From the NCBI GenBank assembly GCA_942159475.1, contig OW804099.1, positions 12,646,119-12,710,118 on the forward strand: a stretch of DNA of 64,000 nucleotides, given 5' to 3'. Source of the DNA: Sthenelais limicola. Taxonomy: Eukaryota; Annelida; Polychaeta; Phyllodocida; Sigalionidae. The first letter of the stretch is position 1, and every line of letters begins with the position of its first letter. The notes under the pieces are model-generated. The model worked only from the letters and a program-made list of their open reading frames with translations, ran no database searches and was not told the origin of the DNA. Position numbers and translations under genes: made by a program. Below are positions 33,960-46,195 of this stretch, piece by piece.

Positions 33960-34800
33960 TGTTTCAACAAAACCAGAAGTTAATATGTCTGAGACTCATC
34001 TACTCAATAAGCCTAGTGCGCTAGACAGTCAACCTAAAGATAGTAATATCACAATTTAATGTACAAGACAGTGTACTACTTTCGTCCATGACGACTGTAG
34101 AGTTGTTCACTGTTCAACCGTGAATGTAAGGACAGAAAACTTGAAAACCTCCCTTAGCTGGAGTCATATTCTCTGAAATCTTAATCTTACCTGGAAGAAG
34201 GATTCTCCCTTAGACAAGTAGAATGGAACAGCACAGGGGGGAATATTTCTGGGATCCTAAGTGAATATAAGTACAATGCTTGAGTATAAATAAAGCTGGA
34301 CTCCAAGCCACTGATACACCTTGTCTGGGCTTGAGCTGACAACTACAACCGATCTCTGACTTCATTCTTCCGACTACTAGAATACCGAATCTCTGGGCCA
34401 ATTGCTTTTAGTTTCTCCCATTAGAACTGAACAAGCAGTGAATATGTAACATTTAGTATAAATACTTATTTTCTAAGATAAATAAATACTTATTTTCTAT
34501 CCTTCATCTTGGCTATCAGTAAAAGACAACAGACAGGACTCCTTCATGTTCCAGTTTCTTAGTACTTACATACTCCTCTGACTTGTTGAGTAACTTCCCC
34601 TGATTTCTCTCTCTACAAACTCTCAACAGACAATGAAGGCCCAGAACAATATGATAAACACTATGGAATGCTATACATAGTGCATATTTCACTAGTGATT
34701 TACTTCTGGTTGTCATGGCAACTAATCTGGGTTTTTTTACTAAGATTACTGGTAAAATTCAAATTTATGATTCAATGTGGTTCTCTTTTCATGATTGAAA
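33960..34800. other. Gene-free stretch
   Basis: No exon, LINE block or tandem array recognised. Confidence 0.4.
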
Positions 34801-34803
34801 GCT

Positions 34804-34901
34804 GTTAACTAACTTGTTGGTTTCAGCTGTGTAGAATATTGCAACAATTGCTACGCAACTGTTGCAATATTCATGCTCCTTAAACCAACTCGTTAGTTAA
34901 C
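34804..34901. repeat. 98-bp near-perfect hairpin
   Basis: Starts gttaactaac and ends gttagttaac. The inner arms gaatattgcaacaatt and aactgttgcaatattc flank a 5-base loop (ctacg). Size and shape fit a tiny MITE or a precursor-miRNA-like foldback. Confidence 0.85.
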
Positions 34902-34954
34902 CTGTCTTTAGTTTACAGCTTGAGTAATAAATAGCATATTATGACACTCTGTAC

Positions 34955-37117
34955 ATTTTATTTTCAGTATATAATAAAAAGCATATAGCACTCTGTATGG
35001 TTTATTTTCAGTATATAATATATACCATATGGCACTCTGTATGGTTTATTATCAGTGTATAATAAATAGCATATCTGTATGGTTTATTATCAGTGTATAA
35101 TAAATAGCATATGGCACTCTGTACGTTTTATTTTCAGTATATAATAAATAGCATATGGCACTCTGTACGTTTTATTTTCAGTATATAGTAAATAGCATAT
35201 GGCACTCTGTATGGTTTATTATCAGTATATAATAAATAGCATATGGCACTCTGTATGGTTTATTATCAGTATATAATAACTAGCATATGGCACTCTGTAT
35301 GGTTTATTATCAGTATATAATAAATAGCATATGGCACTCTGTATGGTTTATTATCAGTATATAATAACTAGCATATGGCACTGTGTATGGTTTATTATCA
35401 GTATATAATAAATAGCATATGGCACTGTGTATGGTTTATTATCAGTATATAATAACTAGCATATGGCACTCTGTATAGTTTATTATCAGTATATAATAAC
35501 TAGCATATGGCACTGTGTATGGTTTATTATCAGTATGTAATAACTAGCATATGGCACTGTGTATGGTTTATTATCAGTATATAATAACTAGCATATGGCA
35601 CTCTGTATGGTTTATTATCAGTATGTAATAACTAGCATATGGCACTCTGTATGGTTTATTATCAGTATGTAATAAATAGCATATGGCACTCTGTATGGTT
35701 TATTATCAGTATGTAATAAATAGCATATGGCACTGTGTATGGTTTATTATCAGTATGTAATAACTAGCATATGGCACTGTGTATGGTTTATTATCAGTAT
35801 ATAATAACTAGCATATGGCACTCTGTATGGTTTATTATCAGTATGTAATAACTAGCATATGGCACTGTGTACGTTTTATTTTCAGTATATAGTAAATAGC
35901 ATATGGCACTGTGTATGGTTTATTATCAGTATATAGTAAATAGCATATGGCACTCTGTATGGTTTATTATCAATATATAATAACTAGCATATGGCACTCT
36001 GTATGGTTTATTTTCAGTATATAGTAAATAGCATATGGCACTCTGTATGGTTTATTATCAGTATATAATAACTAGCATATGGCACTCTGTATGGTTTATT
36101 ATCAGTATGTAATAACTAGCATATGGCACTGTGTATGGTTTATTATCAGTATGTAATAAATAGCATATGGCACTGTGTATGGTTTATTATCAGTATGTAA
36201 TAAATAGCATATGGCACTGTGTATGGTTTATTATCAGTATATAATAACTAGCATATGGCACTCTGTATGGTTTATTATCAGTATGTAATAAATAGCATAT
36301 GGCACTGTGTATGGTTTATTATCAGTATGTAATAAATAGCATATGGCACTCTGTATGGTTTATTATCAGTATATAATAACTAGCATATGGCACTCTGTAT
36401 GGTTTATTATCAGTATATAATAACTAGCATATGGCACTCTGTATGGTTTATTATCAGTATATAATAACTAGCATATGGCACTCTGTATGGTTTATTATCA
36501 GTATATAATAACTAGCATATGGCACTCTGTATGGTTTATTATCAGTATATAATAACTAGCATATGGCACTCTGTATGGTTTATTATCAGTATGTAATAAA
36601 TAGCATATGGCACTGTGTATGGTTTATTATCAGTATGTAATAAATAGCATATGGCACTGTGTATGGTTTATTATCAGTATGTAATAAATAGCATATGGCA
36701 CTGTGTATGGTTTATTATCAGTATGTAATAAATAGCATATGGCACTGTGTATGGTTTATTATCAGTATATAATAAATAGCATATGGCACTGTGTATGGTT
36801 TATTATCAGTATGTAATAAATAGCATATGGCACTGTGTATGGTTTATTATCAGTATGTAATAAATAGCATATGGCACTGTGTATGGTTTATTATCAGTAT
36901 GTAATAAATAGCATATGGCACTGTGTATGGTTTATTATCAGTATGTAATAAATAGCATATGGCACTCTGTATGGTTTATTATCAGTATGTAATAAATAGC
37001 ATATGGCACTCTGTATGGTTTATTATCAGTATGTAATAAATAGCATATGGCACTCTGTATGGTTTATTATCAGTATGTAATAAATAGCATATGGCACTCT
37101 GTATGGTTTATTATCAG
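34955..37117. repeat. 44-bp satellite array, about 49 units
   Basis: Units have gtatggtttattatcagtat, then rtaataamtagcatatggca and ctst. Variant positions (atataataacta versus atgtaataaata; ctct versus ctgt) are arranged in blocks, pointing to multi-unit amplification. The first units (34955-35220) are most diverged, and 35064-35080 lacks part of a unit. Confidence 0.95.
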
Positions 37118-37700
37118 GTCTCGGTGAGTGGAAGAACAGAACGTGTCCCAGAGGGATGAAGTCCGTTCTTCAACTTGCCTTGACTGGATTATAAACCTAC
37201 ATTGACGGCCATTGTCGCAAAATATATCAACAAAGTGCTGTAATGGTGTCTCCCAATACCACCGCAAGCGCCACTGCATATTATAGCCACGTTCATATAG
37301 ACATTTTAGAAGCGCGGTTCAGCTGAGGCTGCACAGCGCTAAGGGTGGGGGTGGGGTGGAGAACGGGACGGGTGGGTGGAGGGGAGTGCGTCGGCAACTG
37401 TTTTTCTTTATTTATTCTCTTCTAACCTAACCATAGCAAACCCTACAAATCGTAATATCTTGCAGCAGTTATACTCTGGATCATCCCATCCACCAGACAC
37501 TCACGCTCTACTTCCTCTGCTGCTGCATGCTCTACATAGTGACCAGGACACAGCTCTAGGCTACATGTATAGCGGGAGTATCGTGTGTACACCTGTATAG
37601 CAGGAGGCTAGAGGAGTAGTACAAGGAGATACAGAGAATGTTATTAGTATTAGATGCACAGACGTATGGCTATATCAAACGTTGAGCTGGGAGACTTGTG
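37118..37700. other. Spacer between the 44-bp and 65-bp arrays
   Basis: GC-richer unique sequence. A minus-strand frame 37279-37070 (WYWETPLQHFVDIF) is unrecognised and partly runs into the array. No supported gene. Confidence 0.4.
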
Positions 37701-37704
37701 ATGT

Positions 37705-39228
37705 TAGCCTTACACCTGTACAGGTGAGTAACAGTTATTCAGGATTTACAGGTGAGAGGACTGTGACGTTAGCCTTACACCTGTACAGGTGAGTAACAGT
37801 TATTCAGGATTTACAGGTGAGAGGACTGTGATGTTAGCCTTACACCTGTACAGGTGAGTAACAGTTATTCAGGATGTACAGGTGAGAGGACTGTCATGTT
37901 AGCCTTACACCTGTACAGGTGAGTAACAGTTATTCAGGATTTACAGGTGAGAGGACTGTGATGTTAGCCTTACACCTGTACAGGTGAGTAACAGTTATTC
38001 AGGATGTACAGGTGAGAGGACTGTGATGTTAGCCTTACACCTGTACAGGTGAGTAACAGTTATTCAGGATTTACAGGTGAGAGGACTGTGATGTTAGTCT
38101 TACACCTGTACAGGTGAGTAACAGTTATTCAGGATTTACAGGTGGGAGGACTGTGATGTTAGCCTTACACCTGTACAGGTGAGTAACAGTTATTCAGGAT
38201 TTACAGGTGAGAGGACTGTGATCTTAGCCTTACACCTGTACAGGTGAGTAACAGGTATTCAGGATTTACAGGTGAGAGGACTGTGATGTTAGCCTTACAC
38301 CTGTGGAAGGTGAGTAACAGTTATTCAGGATTTACAGGTGAGAGGACTGTGATCTTAGCCTTACACCTGTGGAAGGTGAGTAACAGTTATTCAGGATTTA
38401 CAGGTGAGAGGACTGGGATGTTAGTCTTACACCTGTACAGGTGAGTAACAGTTATTCAGGATTTACAGGTGAGAGGACTGTGATCTTAGCCTTACACCTG
38501 TACAGGTGAGTAACAGTTATTCAGGATGTACAGGTGAGAGGACTGGGATGTTAGCCTTACACCTGTACAGGTGAGTAACAGTTATTCAGGATTTACAGGT
38601 GAGAGGACTGTCATGTTAGCCTTACACCTGTACAGGTGAGTAACAGTTATTCAGGATTTACAGGTGAGAGGACTGTCATGTTAGCCTTACACCTGTACAG
38701 GTGAGTAACAGTTATTCAGGATTTACAGGTGAGAGGACTGTGATCTTAGCCTTACACCTGTACAGGTGAGTAACAGGTATTCAGGATTTACAGGTGAGAG
38801 GACTGGGATGTTAGCCTTACACCTGTACAGGTGAGTAACAGTTATTCAGGATTTACAGGTGAGAGGACTGTGATGTTAGCCTTACACCTGTACAGGTGAG
38901 TAACAGTTATTCAGGATTTACAGGTGAGAGGACTGTGATGTTAGCCTTACACCTGTGGAAGGTGAGTAACAGTTATTCAGGATTTACAGGTGAGAGGACT
39001 GTGATGTTAGCCTTACACCTGTACAGGTGAGTAACAGTTATTCAGGATTTACAGGTGAGAGGACTGTGATGTTAGCCTTACACCTGTACAGGTGAGTAAC
39101 AGTTATTCAGGATTTACAGGTGAGAGGACTGTGATGTTAGCCTTACACCTGTGGAAGGTGAGTAACAGTTATTCAGGATTTACAGGTGAGAGGACTGTCA
39201 TGTTAGCCTTACACCTGTGATGTACAGG
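37705..39228 (+). repeat. 65-bp minisatellite with paired splice-donor-like motifs (about 23 units)
   Basis: Each unit contains cacctgtacaggtgagtaac and atttacaggtgagaggactg, so two CAG|GTGAG donor-consensus words per unit. Variants include cctgtggaaggtgagt. Total about 1.5 kb. Confidence 0.95.
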
Positions 39229-39295
39229 TGAGTCTTACATCTAGACTTGGGCCAAACCGAGGACAACCTGAGGACATCCAGAATGTAGGGAGAGA

Positions 39296-39955
39296 TCCAG
39301 AAATTTATCCCGCTAGAGGTATTATTTTATTTTCTGTTTTGTTCTCATAGTTGTCTATAAGAAGATTATACATGTAGTGACTGCCCACCACCCCGCCCTC
39401 CTTCCACCACTCTCTCTTCTACAACCCATCCACCCACCCTGTCTCTACCCCTCCCACCTACAATATCCATTTGATTTAGTGTTAATAATGCCTACTCACC
39501 ACCAATGGTGGTGACTAGTCTCCACAAGCCACCCTACACAAGCCACGCCATAAATAGCCTACATGTTGTCTTCAAGCCTGTGAACGTGGGTGTTATGTAA
39601 TGGTGGCAGTGGCTAGTATTGAAGTATATAAACACGGCATGTACTAGAGGGGAGGAGGTCCGAGAGGGGTGGGACTCAAAACAAATTTGGTGCCACTTTT
39701 TATATTTAAAATTGCTAGTTTCCTTTACCATATTATACATAAGTCGTCCCATAAAAAGGCATCAGGAGGAACACAACTTGCCTTTCAGACGATGTAATGG
39801 TGCCCATTTACATGGGAATACATAGAGAACACGGCCATACATACAAGTCTTGTATAATAGGGAAAGGACACTGATTATTTGGGCAACGTAAGGATGTTTA
39901 GAAGTGGGCTAATTCCGCCCTCTAGAGGGCGGGTCAGTTGCACAAAGTCTAGTAG
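39296..39955. repeat. Dispersed repeat (partner 20010-20515)
   Basis: Same family as the repeat interrupting LINE B. It ends with the 18-bp perfect palindrome ccgccctctagagggcgg at 39915-39932. Confidence 0.85.
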
Positions 39956-39984
39956 AAAAAACGTTTGGCCCTAATTGGAGCAAA

Positions 39985-40128
39985 AGTGCATTATGTCTGT
40001 CATACATATCACTTGCATACAGATATACATATCACTTGTATACAGACATACATATCACTTGTATACAGACATATCACTTGTATACAGACAGATATATCAC
40101 TTGTATACATACATATCACTTGTATAGG
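39985..40128. repeat. Tandem repeat of TATACAGACATA type, left block
   Basis: About 20-25-bp units with acatatcacttgtatacaga. The same units resume at 41735-41830, so the two blocks look like one array split by a 1.6 kb insertion. Confidence 0.8.
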
Positions 40129-41734
40129 CCAGTCCTGAGTCAGAGGTGGCGGCGCCATCGGCGCTAAAGAGAACTATATAGGGGGACGCCAGTCAATACA
40201 CACATCAGTGTTATAGCATTGCGGGAGTGTGGCTTTGAGAGTTACTTATGATGAAAAGACTCGAATTTACACGAAATATTTGTTTTACATACATGAAACC
40301 TTTGAGACATATAGACATATGTTTAAACTTTCGAAAACTGTATTTAATCTAATATATATATTGACCAGAGTCCGGGAAATGAGCAATTATAACGTCAGGA
40401 CAGGCTATGTTCGACAGGCCTAGCTGTATAGATCCTACCTGACCACTCATCCTGAGCTACAAATGATGAAAAGTACATGATATATTTGTTTAAAATAGCT
40501 GGAAGCTTTCAGACATAGACCTACCATCCCACTTGCTAAATATGCGTTTTTACATAAAAATATAGGCTATACTGATAAACAATTTAGGGAAATGCCCGGG
40601 CCCCCCACTCAATGCTAAAAAGTGTACTAGTTTATGTAATTCAAGGGTTCACAGAGCAAAAACTGTTTGTCTGATTCGCTTTATTTTCACCCGATGTGTC
40701 GTCCAATATCTTGAGAAGGTTTGGGAAGGTCTAGTTGTATATACTGTGGGTCTATTTTTTTCCATAAAAGTTATGCAGGTTTGAATAACTGAGGCTGAGA
40801 ATGAGGCTGAGATTAGGATGTTAACGATTAGCATATCTAATAAGTAATTTTATATCTATGTATGTTTGCAAAATCGGCCTACGTTTTCAGATTTCTGTAG
40901 TCATTTGATACATGACAATAGCAATATTTAACATAAAATGATCCTAAACTCTTGCGTTTTTTAATTTAAACACTGGTTTTCTGCCCATAACTTCTTCATT
41001 TTTAATCATATACCCATCAAAGTAGGGTTCCCATGATATATTTCGACAGGTTACACCCAGCTAGTTTCATTACAATTGAATCCATCATAATTTTTAACCT
41101 GTTATTGCTCATAAACTTAAATGCCTACCAGTGGTGAAAATAGGTCATATACATAAAACCCAATCTCATATTAAGTATTTACGCGTTATAGTAGCCTATG
41201 TTACACAAATAAATAATCCAGTTTTAATATTTTAGTGGTATTAATTTTTACTGATTGGACGTGGGAAGAAATGGTATGAAGCTGTCAAAATATGGTTTCA
41301 TTGGAGATATATTCTTTTCGCCACTGTGGCTAAATCCGTCATAGCTCGTCATGGGTGAGACCGGGTGGAGAGCAAGCCTCCCTTGGCTCCCTGTGAGGAA
41401 GGGCTGGGGGCGGACAACGCGAACGGCGGACAAGCTTTGTTACCTAACAACGTTCAGTTTGACTGTGGGAGTTACAGCTAAAATAGGTTGCCCTCTGCGA
41501 TTTTTACATACCAAATCACCAGGATAGGCCCTTATATATTGCCGAACCTCTAAGAACGATGGAAACTATAGGTTGCAGCAGTATAACACAATAAGAACAT
41601 GATAATTGAAGTCCGCCGACGCCTTAGCTATGCATAGCCAGTGTCAAGTTGTCCCCCGAGTCCACTCACGACCAGTGCGCATCGTTTCTGCGCACAATAT
41701 GGCGGCGCCCATAGGGTAACACACAACTTCGGTA
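40129..41734. mobile_element. Probable 1.6 kb insertion splitting a tandem array
   Basis: Identical array units flank it on both sides. Sequence near both ends contains ggcggcgcc (40149 and 41702), but I could not define clean TIRs. No coding frame recognised. Confidence 0.45.
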
Positions 41735-41832
41735 TACAGACATATCACTTGTATACAGACATATATATAACTTGTATACAGACATATATATCGGTTGTAT
41801 ACAGTCATGCATATCGGTTGTATACACAATAG
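41735..41832. repeat. Tandem repeat of TATACAGACATA type, right block
   Basis: Continues the 39985 array with tatacagacatatatata-like units and cggttgtata variants. Confidence 0.8.
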
Positions 41833-41879
41833 TGTTTTTATACACTAGAGTTATATAAGAGCATGTATACTAATTTAAA

Positions 41880-42165
41880 TAATCATTTCTAAAAATAGTC
41901 ATTTCCAAAAATAGTCATTTTATAAATAACCTTTTCTATAATTAAATAACCGTTTCTATAAATAAACGTTTCTATAAATAACCATTTCTATAAATAAACG
42001 TTTCTATAAATAACCTTTTCTATAAAAAAACGTTTCTATAAAAAATCTTTTCTATAAAATACCATTTCTATAAATACCATTTTCTATAAATAACCGTTTA
42101 TATAAATAGTCGTTTCTATAAATAGTTGTTTCTATAAATATTAATTTCTATAAAATGTATTAATT
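41880..42165. repeat. Short-period array of TTTCTATAAATAA type (about 16 bp)
   Basis: About 17 irregular units alternating ccatttctataaata and cgtttctataaataa. Decays on the right into taatttctata. Confidence 0.85.
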
Positions 42166-42169
42166 TCTA

Positions 42170-43890
42170 TTTAACAAACTCCAGACTACCGAAACGTTTT
42201 TAAATAATAGTTTCAAATGATAGTCTCTGAATAATAATTTGCTGAATGATTGATTGAATGATTTGGTAATTGAATGATTCCAAATAATAGTATAAATAAC
42301 ACTAAAGTTTCTAAAATAGTTTTTGACATATGGGCTAGCAGATTATATAAATATCTCTTCTTCATGTTTAATCCTCTAACATTGAGTGCACCATATAGAC
42401 AGTATGCGTCACACCTTCCTCAACAAAGGGAATCCCCGGGGGTTTCCCAAGGCACTCCCAAGGGATTCCCCGGGGGTTCCCCTTCAGGGATTTCCCTAAA
42501 GCTGCTGACCCACAAATAGATCGCACACTGTGGATACTGTGGGACAATTATAGTTCTCTACTGGATCATAAATATTATTGTTTGAGCCAACTACTGTCTG
42601 CCCGACTAGTGTAGCATGTGGAGGAGCGGGAGGTCAGGTGAGGTCACATTATATATCAGTATATCATATATTAGTCTTTATTTTGATGTGTGGAGTTGGA
42701 GGTCGATCATCCGCCCCAGATTATATATAATATAGGGCAGTGTGCTTATACTGTATTCATGACACTATATGACAGTGAGAGTGGGGACAAGGGGCCAAGG
42801 TGGGGGTGCGGGGGTGGGGGGTAGACTAGGGGGGGGGGACGTGGTCCATCCCCCTAACGGAGAGAAACTATTGTTTATTTTGGGTGGATCGTGTCCCCAG
42901 GTAAGACTGAAAGAGTGACACAGATGACAGAGGGGGAAGAGAGGAGAGGGATCGAGGGACAGAGATGGAGAGGGATCCATGCCCGACAGAGAGAGAGGGA
43001 ATGAAAATGGAGAGAGGGGAGAGAGTGAGAGAGTGAGAATGGATGGGAGGAGTGAGAGGGTTGTGGGATGATAGAATGGGAGACATACATACACACACGT
43101 TGCTAGCTAGTTAGACAGGTAGTAAAAGAGCCCTATCTATGTATGTATGCATGTACCTACCTCCCGTCTCATGGATAGCGTCTGTCTGTATGTAGGTCGC
43201 CTAGCGGTTTACATTTTTACTTTTTTTTAGTGCTTGTGTGGTGAGTAGGTCGGTACAGCGTCCTGTTGTCCCTGGGTCAGATTATCAGAAAATGTACAAT
43301 TGGCAGCTGTGCACATTTAGTAAGTTCTGCTAAATTAAGCATTTGGTCAATACTGGGTAAATTCGAGTATATTCGGCATTGCATTGGTTCTAGCAATCGG
43401 TTTGGTTAGGTTGAACTGTATTTTAAACTTTATCATCCGATATCGTCTGAAATTTGGGTTATTTGAGAAGATTGGGGAAGGTGAATTGTACATTAAACCC
43501 AGTAGCAAGCAGAGAGTAGTCACATGAATATATGGGAATAATTTATTCATGAAACTAATGCAAACTAGCGCCTCTGTTAGCTTTTTAGTATTTAATTGTT
43601 TCTTTGTACGTGTTTTCTTTGTACATGATTTAATAACTATTATTATACACGCATTCACTACCGAGCCCCAACGGCGGTTCATTACTTGTCACGCGGTAAT
43701 GGACTAGTACATTATGGCGTGTTGTCATGGCGACGCAAGTTTGGTGGCGCAAGATTGCCGAAGCAATAAGTGCTAATTATAGAAAAACAACAAAATGTGT
43801 TTTTGTGAAGTTACAAGTTACTTGAAACAAAACTTATATATATATATATTTCCTGGGCACGTTGGGATTAATAGTAAACAATAATGTGTA
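42170..43890. other. Gene-free stretch with purine-rich tracts
   Basis: 42425-42490 has three near-copies of ccccgggggttcccc-like sequence. 42790-43080 is G/A-rich with GAGA runs. No gene supported. Confidence 0.45.
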
Positions 43891-43899
43891 ACATTGTCA

Positions 43900-44500
43900 T
43901 ATATTAATATAGTGCTCGATTTCTAGGAACATATATTATCATTATACGTGCATGCTATATGAGAAGTGCTATAAGTGGGGTGCTATAAAAATAGTCATAT
44001 AGGACGCGTCCTATATGAATGTAGTTGTCTAAAAATAGCTCTGTTTATATGCTTCGCAGAGCTTTGGCTCTCCGCGAAGGATGTAAAGAAATCCCCGCGA
44101 TCGGCTATGATTAGAGAAATACATAATGAAAATCCCATAATTAAATAGAGCATTAAATTCTCTATTGAATGATATAAGTTTTATTAATGGAGCTCAAGAA
44201 ATGGCTGCGATATGAACGTTTTAAGTCAACAATATAACTTGGCTAATAACGGGGCTGTCAGCGGGGCTCTCTGAGAGTTCTTTAATATTTTTTCAGTGAT
44301 ATCTGATAACATATGATCAAGTTTTATGCACATATAATAAATATAGAATGAAACTCGCCGGCAATAATCGAAAATTTATAGGACTTGATTCGTCCACATA
44401 AGCATGATGCCGTAGGCAGAGTGCTTATGTGGACAAATCTTGTCCTATAAATTTTCGATTATTGCCGGCTCGTCCCATTCTCTCTATATATAGTGCTCCA
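43900..44500. mobile_element. Probable insertion within the CCATTTCTAGGAA array
   Basis: Array-like units tagtgctcgatttctaggaa (about 43913) and tagtgctccatttctaggaa (about 44490) flank it. Inside are a 24-bp perfect palindrome at 43995-44018 (tcatatagga-cgcg-tcctatatga) and the long hairpin 44344-44485. No frame. Confidence 0.5.
44344..44485. repeat. Long hairpin, arms about 60 bp, 18-base loop
   Basis: The left arm includes ccggcaataatcgaaaattt and cgtccacataagca. The right arm is its near-perfect complement (tgcttatgtggac, aaattttcgattattgccgg). It resembles the core of a foldback MITE. Confidence 0.9.
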
Positions 44501-44660
44501 TTTCTAGGAACATATATTAATATAGTCCATTTCTAGGAATACATATTAATATAGTCCATTTCTAGGAACATATATTAATAGAGTCCATTTCTAGGAATAT
44601 ATATTAATAGAGTGCACCCCTCCATTTCTAGGAATATATACATTAATATAGTCCATTTCT
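44486..44660. repeat. 29-bp tandem repeat (about 6 units)
   Basis: Units of aatatagtccatttctagga plus a/t-catatatt. One unit has an insertion (gtgcacccct). Confidence 0.9.
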
Positions 44661-44665
44661 AGGGC

Positions 44666-45814
44666 ATCTTCAATGCCGGTACGTGTCATATCATAAAATG
44701 ACCCCATCCACAAGTGACCCAGGGGTTGATTTTCAACATCGAAATTCGCTCTGGGGACGTTTTCCAGCAATGGAAATGTGACCCATCCTATCGCAAATTG
44801 ACTTGGTCATTTATACAGAGGTATCCAGGGATAGGTAGGCCTATACCAAATAATAATTATTGAGCAACATTTCTTGGTAGATATCAAAATGTAAGGTGAT
44901 ATTTCTACACCGGTAAACACATGTCTGCACAGAAATAGATTCGCTCACCCATGATGTCTAATGAAAGGTCTAAAGTATATTCTACAGCTAAAGTAATTCA
45001 TACATTTGCATACAACCTTTAGGTATCTTGTATCCAGATTTGTTTGAAGTGATTGAGAGATATCAAGTGTCTACATCAGTTTACATTGTAGAAATGACAG
45101 TTAGGGTTTGATAGAGATTGAAATTATTTATTAACGGCCTGCTTTAAGTTATACATATGGTACCATATTGTTGTATGTATATTGTTGTATGTATATTGTT
45201 GTATGTATATTGTTGTATGTATGTTGTTGTATGTATGTTGTTGTATGTATATTGTTGTATGTATGTTGTTGTATGTATGTTGTTGTATGTATATTGTTGT
45301 ATGTGTGTTGTTGTATGTATGTTGTTGTATGTATATTGTTGTATGTATGTTGTTGTATGTATGTTGTTGTATGTATATTGTTGTATGTATATTGTTGTAT
45401 GTATATTGTTGTATGTGTATTGTTGTATGTATGTTGTTGTATGTATGTTGTTGTATGTATATTGTTGTATGTATGTTGTTGTATGTATGTTGTTGTATGT
45501 ATGTTGTTGTATGTATATTGTTGTATGTGTGTTGTTGTATGTATGTTGTTGTATGTATGTTGTTGTATGTATATTGTTGTATGTGTGTTGTTGTATGTAT
45601 GTTGTTGTATGTGTGTTGTTGTATGTATGTTGTTGTATGTATGTTGTTGTATGTATGTTGTTGAAAATTGACCCCTCCTTCCATGATATCATTAGTACCT
45701 TTGGTATAATAACATTCATGTCACTTTCTTATGGGGTCGGTCATTTTTCGATTGCCCATGGGTCTCTTTTCAATGGGGGTCACTTTTCGATCTGACACCG
45801 GCTGAAAACATTGG
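44666..45814. mobile_element. MITE-like element just upstream of the NLR gene
   Basis: The left end caatgccggtacgtgtcata, then tcataaaatgacccc, matches the reverse complement of the right end agccggtgtcagatcgaaaa with gtgacccc. It encloses the 12-bp TTGTATGTATGT array. It ends about 120 bp before the NLR start codon, so it could contribute promoter sequence. Confidence 0.6.
45168..45664 (+). repeat. 12-bp array TTGTATGTRTGT, about 41 units
   Basis: Perfect 12-mers alternating attgttgtatgt and gttgttgtatgt. It is open in several frames because 12 is divisible by three; those frames are artefacts. Confidence 0.95.
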
Positions 45815-45931
45815 AACAATCAGTTTAAAGTTTGATTACAGGTTTTTCCTGAAGATGGCGCCAGAGTTGACCACTTGTGTATTTGTACACTTACAGGTAA
45901 AGAGCAGCAGTGAGCAGTGAAGCTGGGCTAC

Positions 45932-46195
45932 ATGGCAGCTGGAGGAGGAGGAGGAGGCAGAGGTGGGCAAGTGATGGCGCTCAAGTTGATGAAGAAACTG
46001 AAGGTAAAATGTGAGCGCCTGCACCTGTTGGTAGAGGAGCCAGAGGAGGAGGATGAGGCGGGTGAGGGTGAGGCTGGTGGAGGCGTAGACTGGAGCAGTC
46101 TGTATAGGGCGGTGGCACAGCAGCTCAACAAGGACCCTGATAAAGACACATACTACTTCCCTGAGGATGTCAGAGACTCACTTCCCCATGCAGAG
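45932..46195 (+). CDS. NLR exon 1 (N-terminus, OTU-like first half)
   Basis: 88 codons from ATG at 45932 to the donor CAGAG|gtaggac. It begins with a Gly-rich run, then MALKLMKKLKVKCERLHLLV, an acidic stretch EEPEEEDEAGEGE, and GVDWSSLYRAVAQQLNKDPD. The last part resembles OTU block D-x-x-C-L-F/Y-R-A-V, with Ser in place of the catalytic Cys. Low-complexity Gly/Glu codons are typical of a disordered leader. Confidence 0.7.

Noticed and set aside
45124..45795. Several long frames of YVVVCMLL and NNIHTT type
   Set aside because: They arise from a 12-bp array, whose period is divisible by three, so all frames lacking a stop stay open.
45854..45895. Alternative NLR start: ATG in agatggcgcc opening 14 codons to CAG|gtaaag
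   Set aside because: Plausible as a separate first exon, but the chosen ATG at 45932 needs no extra intron; kept only as an alternative.
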